NCBI GenBank assembly: GCA_002437565.1
Contig: DJQL01000137.1
Span: 1 to 6,061 of the forward strand
DNA from: Prevotella sp. UBA6387
GTDB lineage: Bacteria; Bacteroidota; Bacteroidia; Bacteroidales; Bacteroidaceae
Reading direction: 5' to 3'
DNA: 6,061 nt
Shown here: in pieces, positions 6,010 to 6,061 of the stretch
Position numbering within the stretch: the first letter of the stretch is position 1
Layout: every line of letters starts with the position of its first letter
Notes under the pieces: generated by a model
What the model was told of the DNA's origin: nothing
Database searches by the model: none
The model's input: only the letters and a program-made list of their open reading frames with translations
Program-made: the position numbers and the translations under genes

Positions 6010-6061
6010 ATGATATACTCCGTTGCCAATCCGATATATGACTGCGTGTTCAAGTTCTTGA
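6010..6061 (+). CDS. N-terminus of a probable Rpn-like PD-(D/E)XK nuclease/transposase-family protein (cut by right edge)
   Basis: From the ATG at 6010 seventeen codons are visible, MIYSVANPIYDCVFKFL, before the window ends. The pattern (I/V)xNPIYDxVFKxL close to the N-terminus is, from memory, the opening of a large Bacteroidales group annotated as PD-(D/E)XK nuclease family transposase or Rpn-like recombination-promoting nuclease. Catalytic residues lie further along and cannot be seen. The start is supported by A-rich upstream sequence and by the candidate promoter at 5951-5982. Only the N-terminus is present, so the family call is tentative. Confidence 0.55.
   Translation, partial: MIYSVANPIYDCVFKFL

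Noticed and set aside
1..6061. CRISPR array, tRNA, rRNA, complete insertion sequence or prophage genes
   Set aside because: I saw no regularly spaced repeat-spacer pattern, no cloverleaf-like sequence with a CCA-proximal stem, no terminal inverted repeats around a transposase, and no phage genes.

Overview
This window looks like chromosomal DNA from a member of the Bacteroidota, most likely Prevotella or a close relative in the Bacteroidales. Three things suggest this. The -7 promoter elements resemble the Bacteroidetes form TAnnTTTG, and start codons follow A-rich sequence rather than a GGAGG Shine-Dalgarno. LeuS is about 960 residues with the enlarged insertions typical of that phylum. The left-edge gene resembles PorZ, a family restricted to Bacteroidota. 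The assignment is inference from family resemblance; no marker gene here fixes the genus.

Layout from left to right. Positions 1-617 (minus) hold the N-terminal part of a secreted beta-propeller protein resembling PorZ of the type IX secretion system, cut by the left edge. Positions 618-948 form an AT-rich, gene-free divergent region. It carries a phased array of TTCCACACTTT-type repeats, overlapping DnaA-box-like sequence, plus three short palindromes. Positions 949-1212 (plus) encode an 87-residue secreted Thr/Pro-rich protein with a three-copy hexapeptide repeat and three possible Bacteroidetes O-glycosylation sequons. It is followed by a 3' region with two hairpins, the second a near-perfect intrinsic terminator at 1300-1335.

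The rest, 5863 down to 1374, is a minus-strand gene run leuS - YitT-family membrane protein - rdgB. leuS and the YitT gene are 46 nt apart, and the YitT gene overlaps rdgB by 74 nt, so co-transcription is likely. A TATCTTTG element upstream of leuS is the probable promoter. It also shows that leuS starts at 5863 and not at the farther upstream ATG. At the right edge (6010-6061, plus) begins a divergent gene whose first 17 codons resemble the start of Bacteroidales Rpn-like PD-(D/E)XK nuclease/transposase-family proteins.

Functionally the middle is housekeeping: leucyl-tRNA charging, removal of non-canonical purine nucleotides, and a membrane protein of unknown substrate. The less ordinary material is the repeat-rich intergenic region at 618-948 and the small secreted repeat protein beside it. 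No CRISPR array, complete mobile element, tRNA or rRNA is visible.
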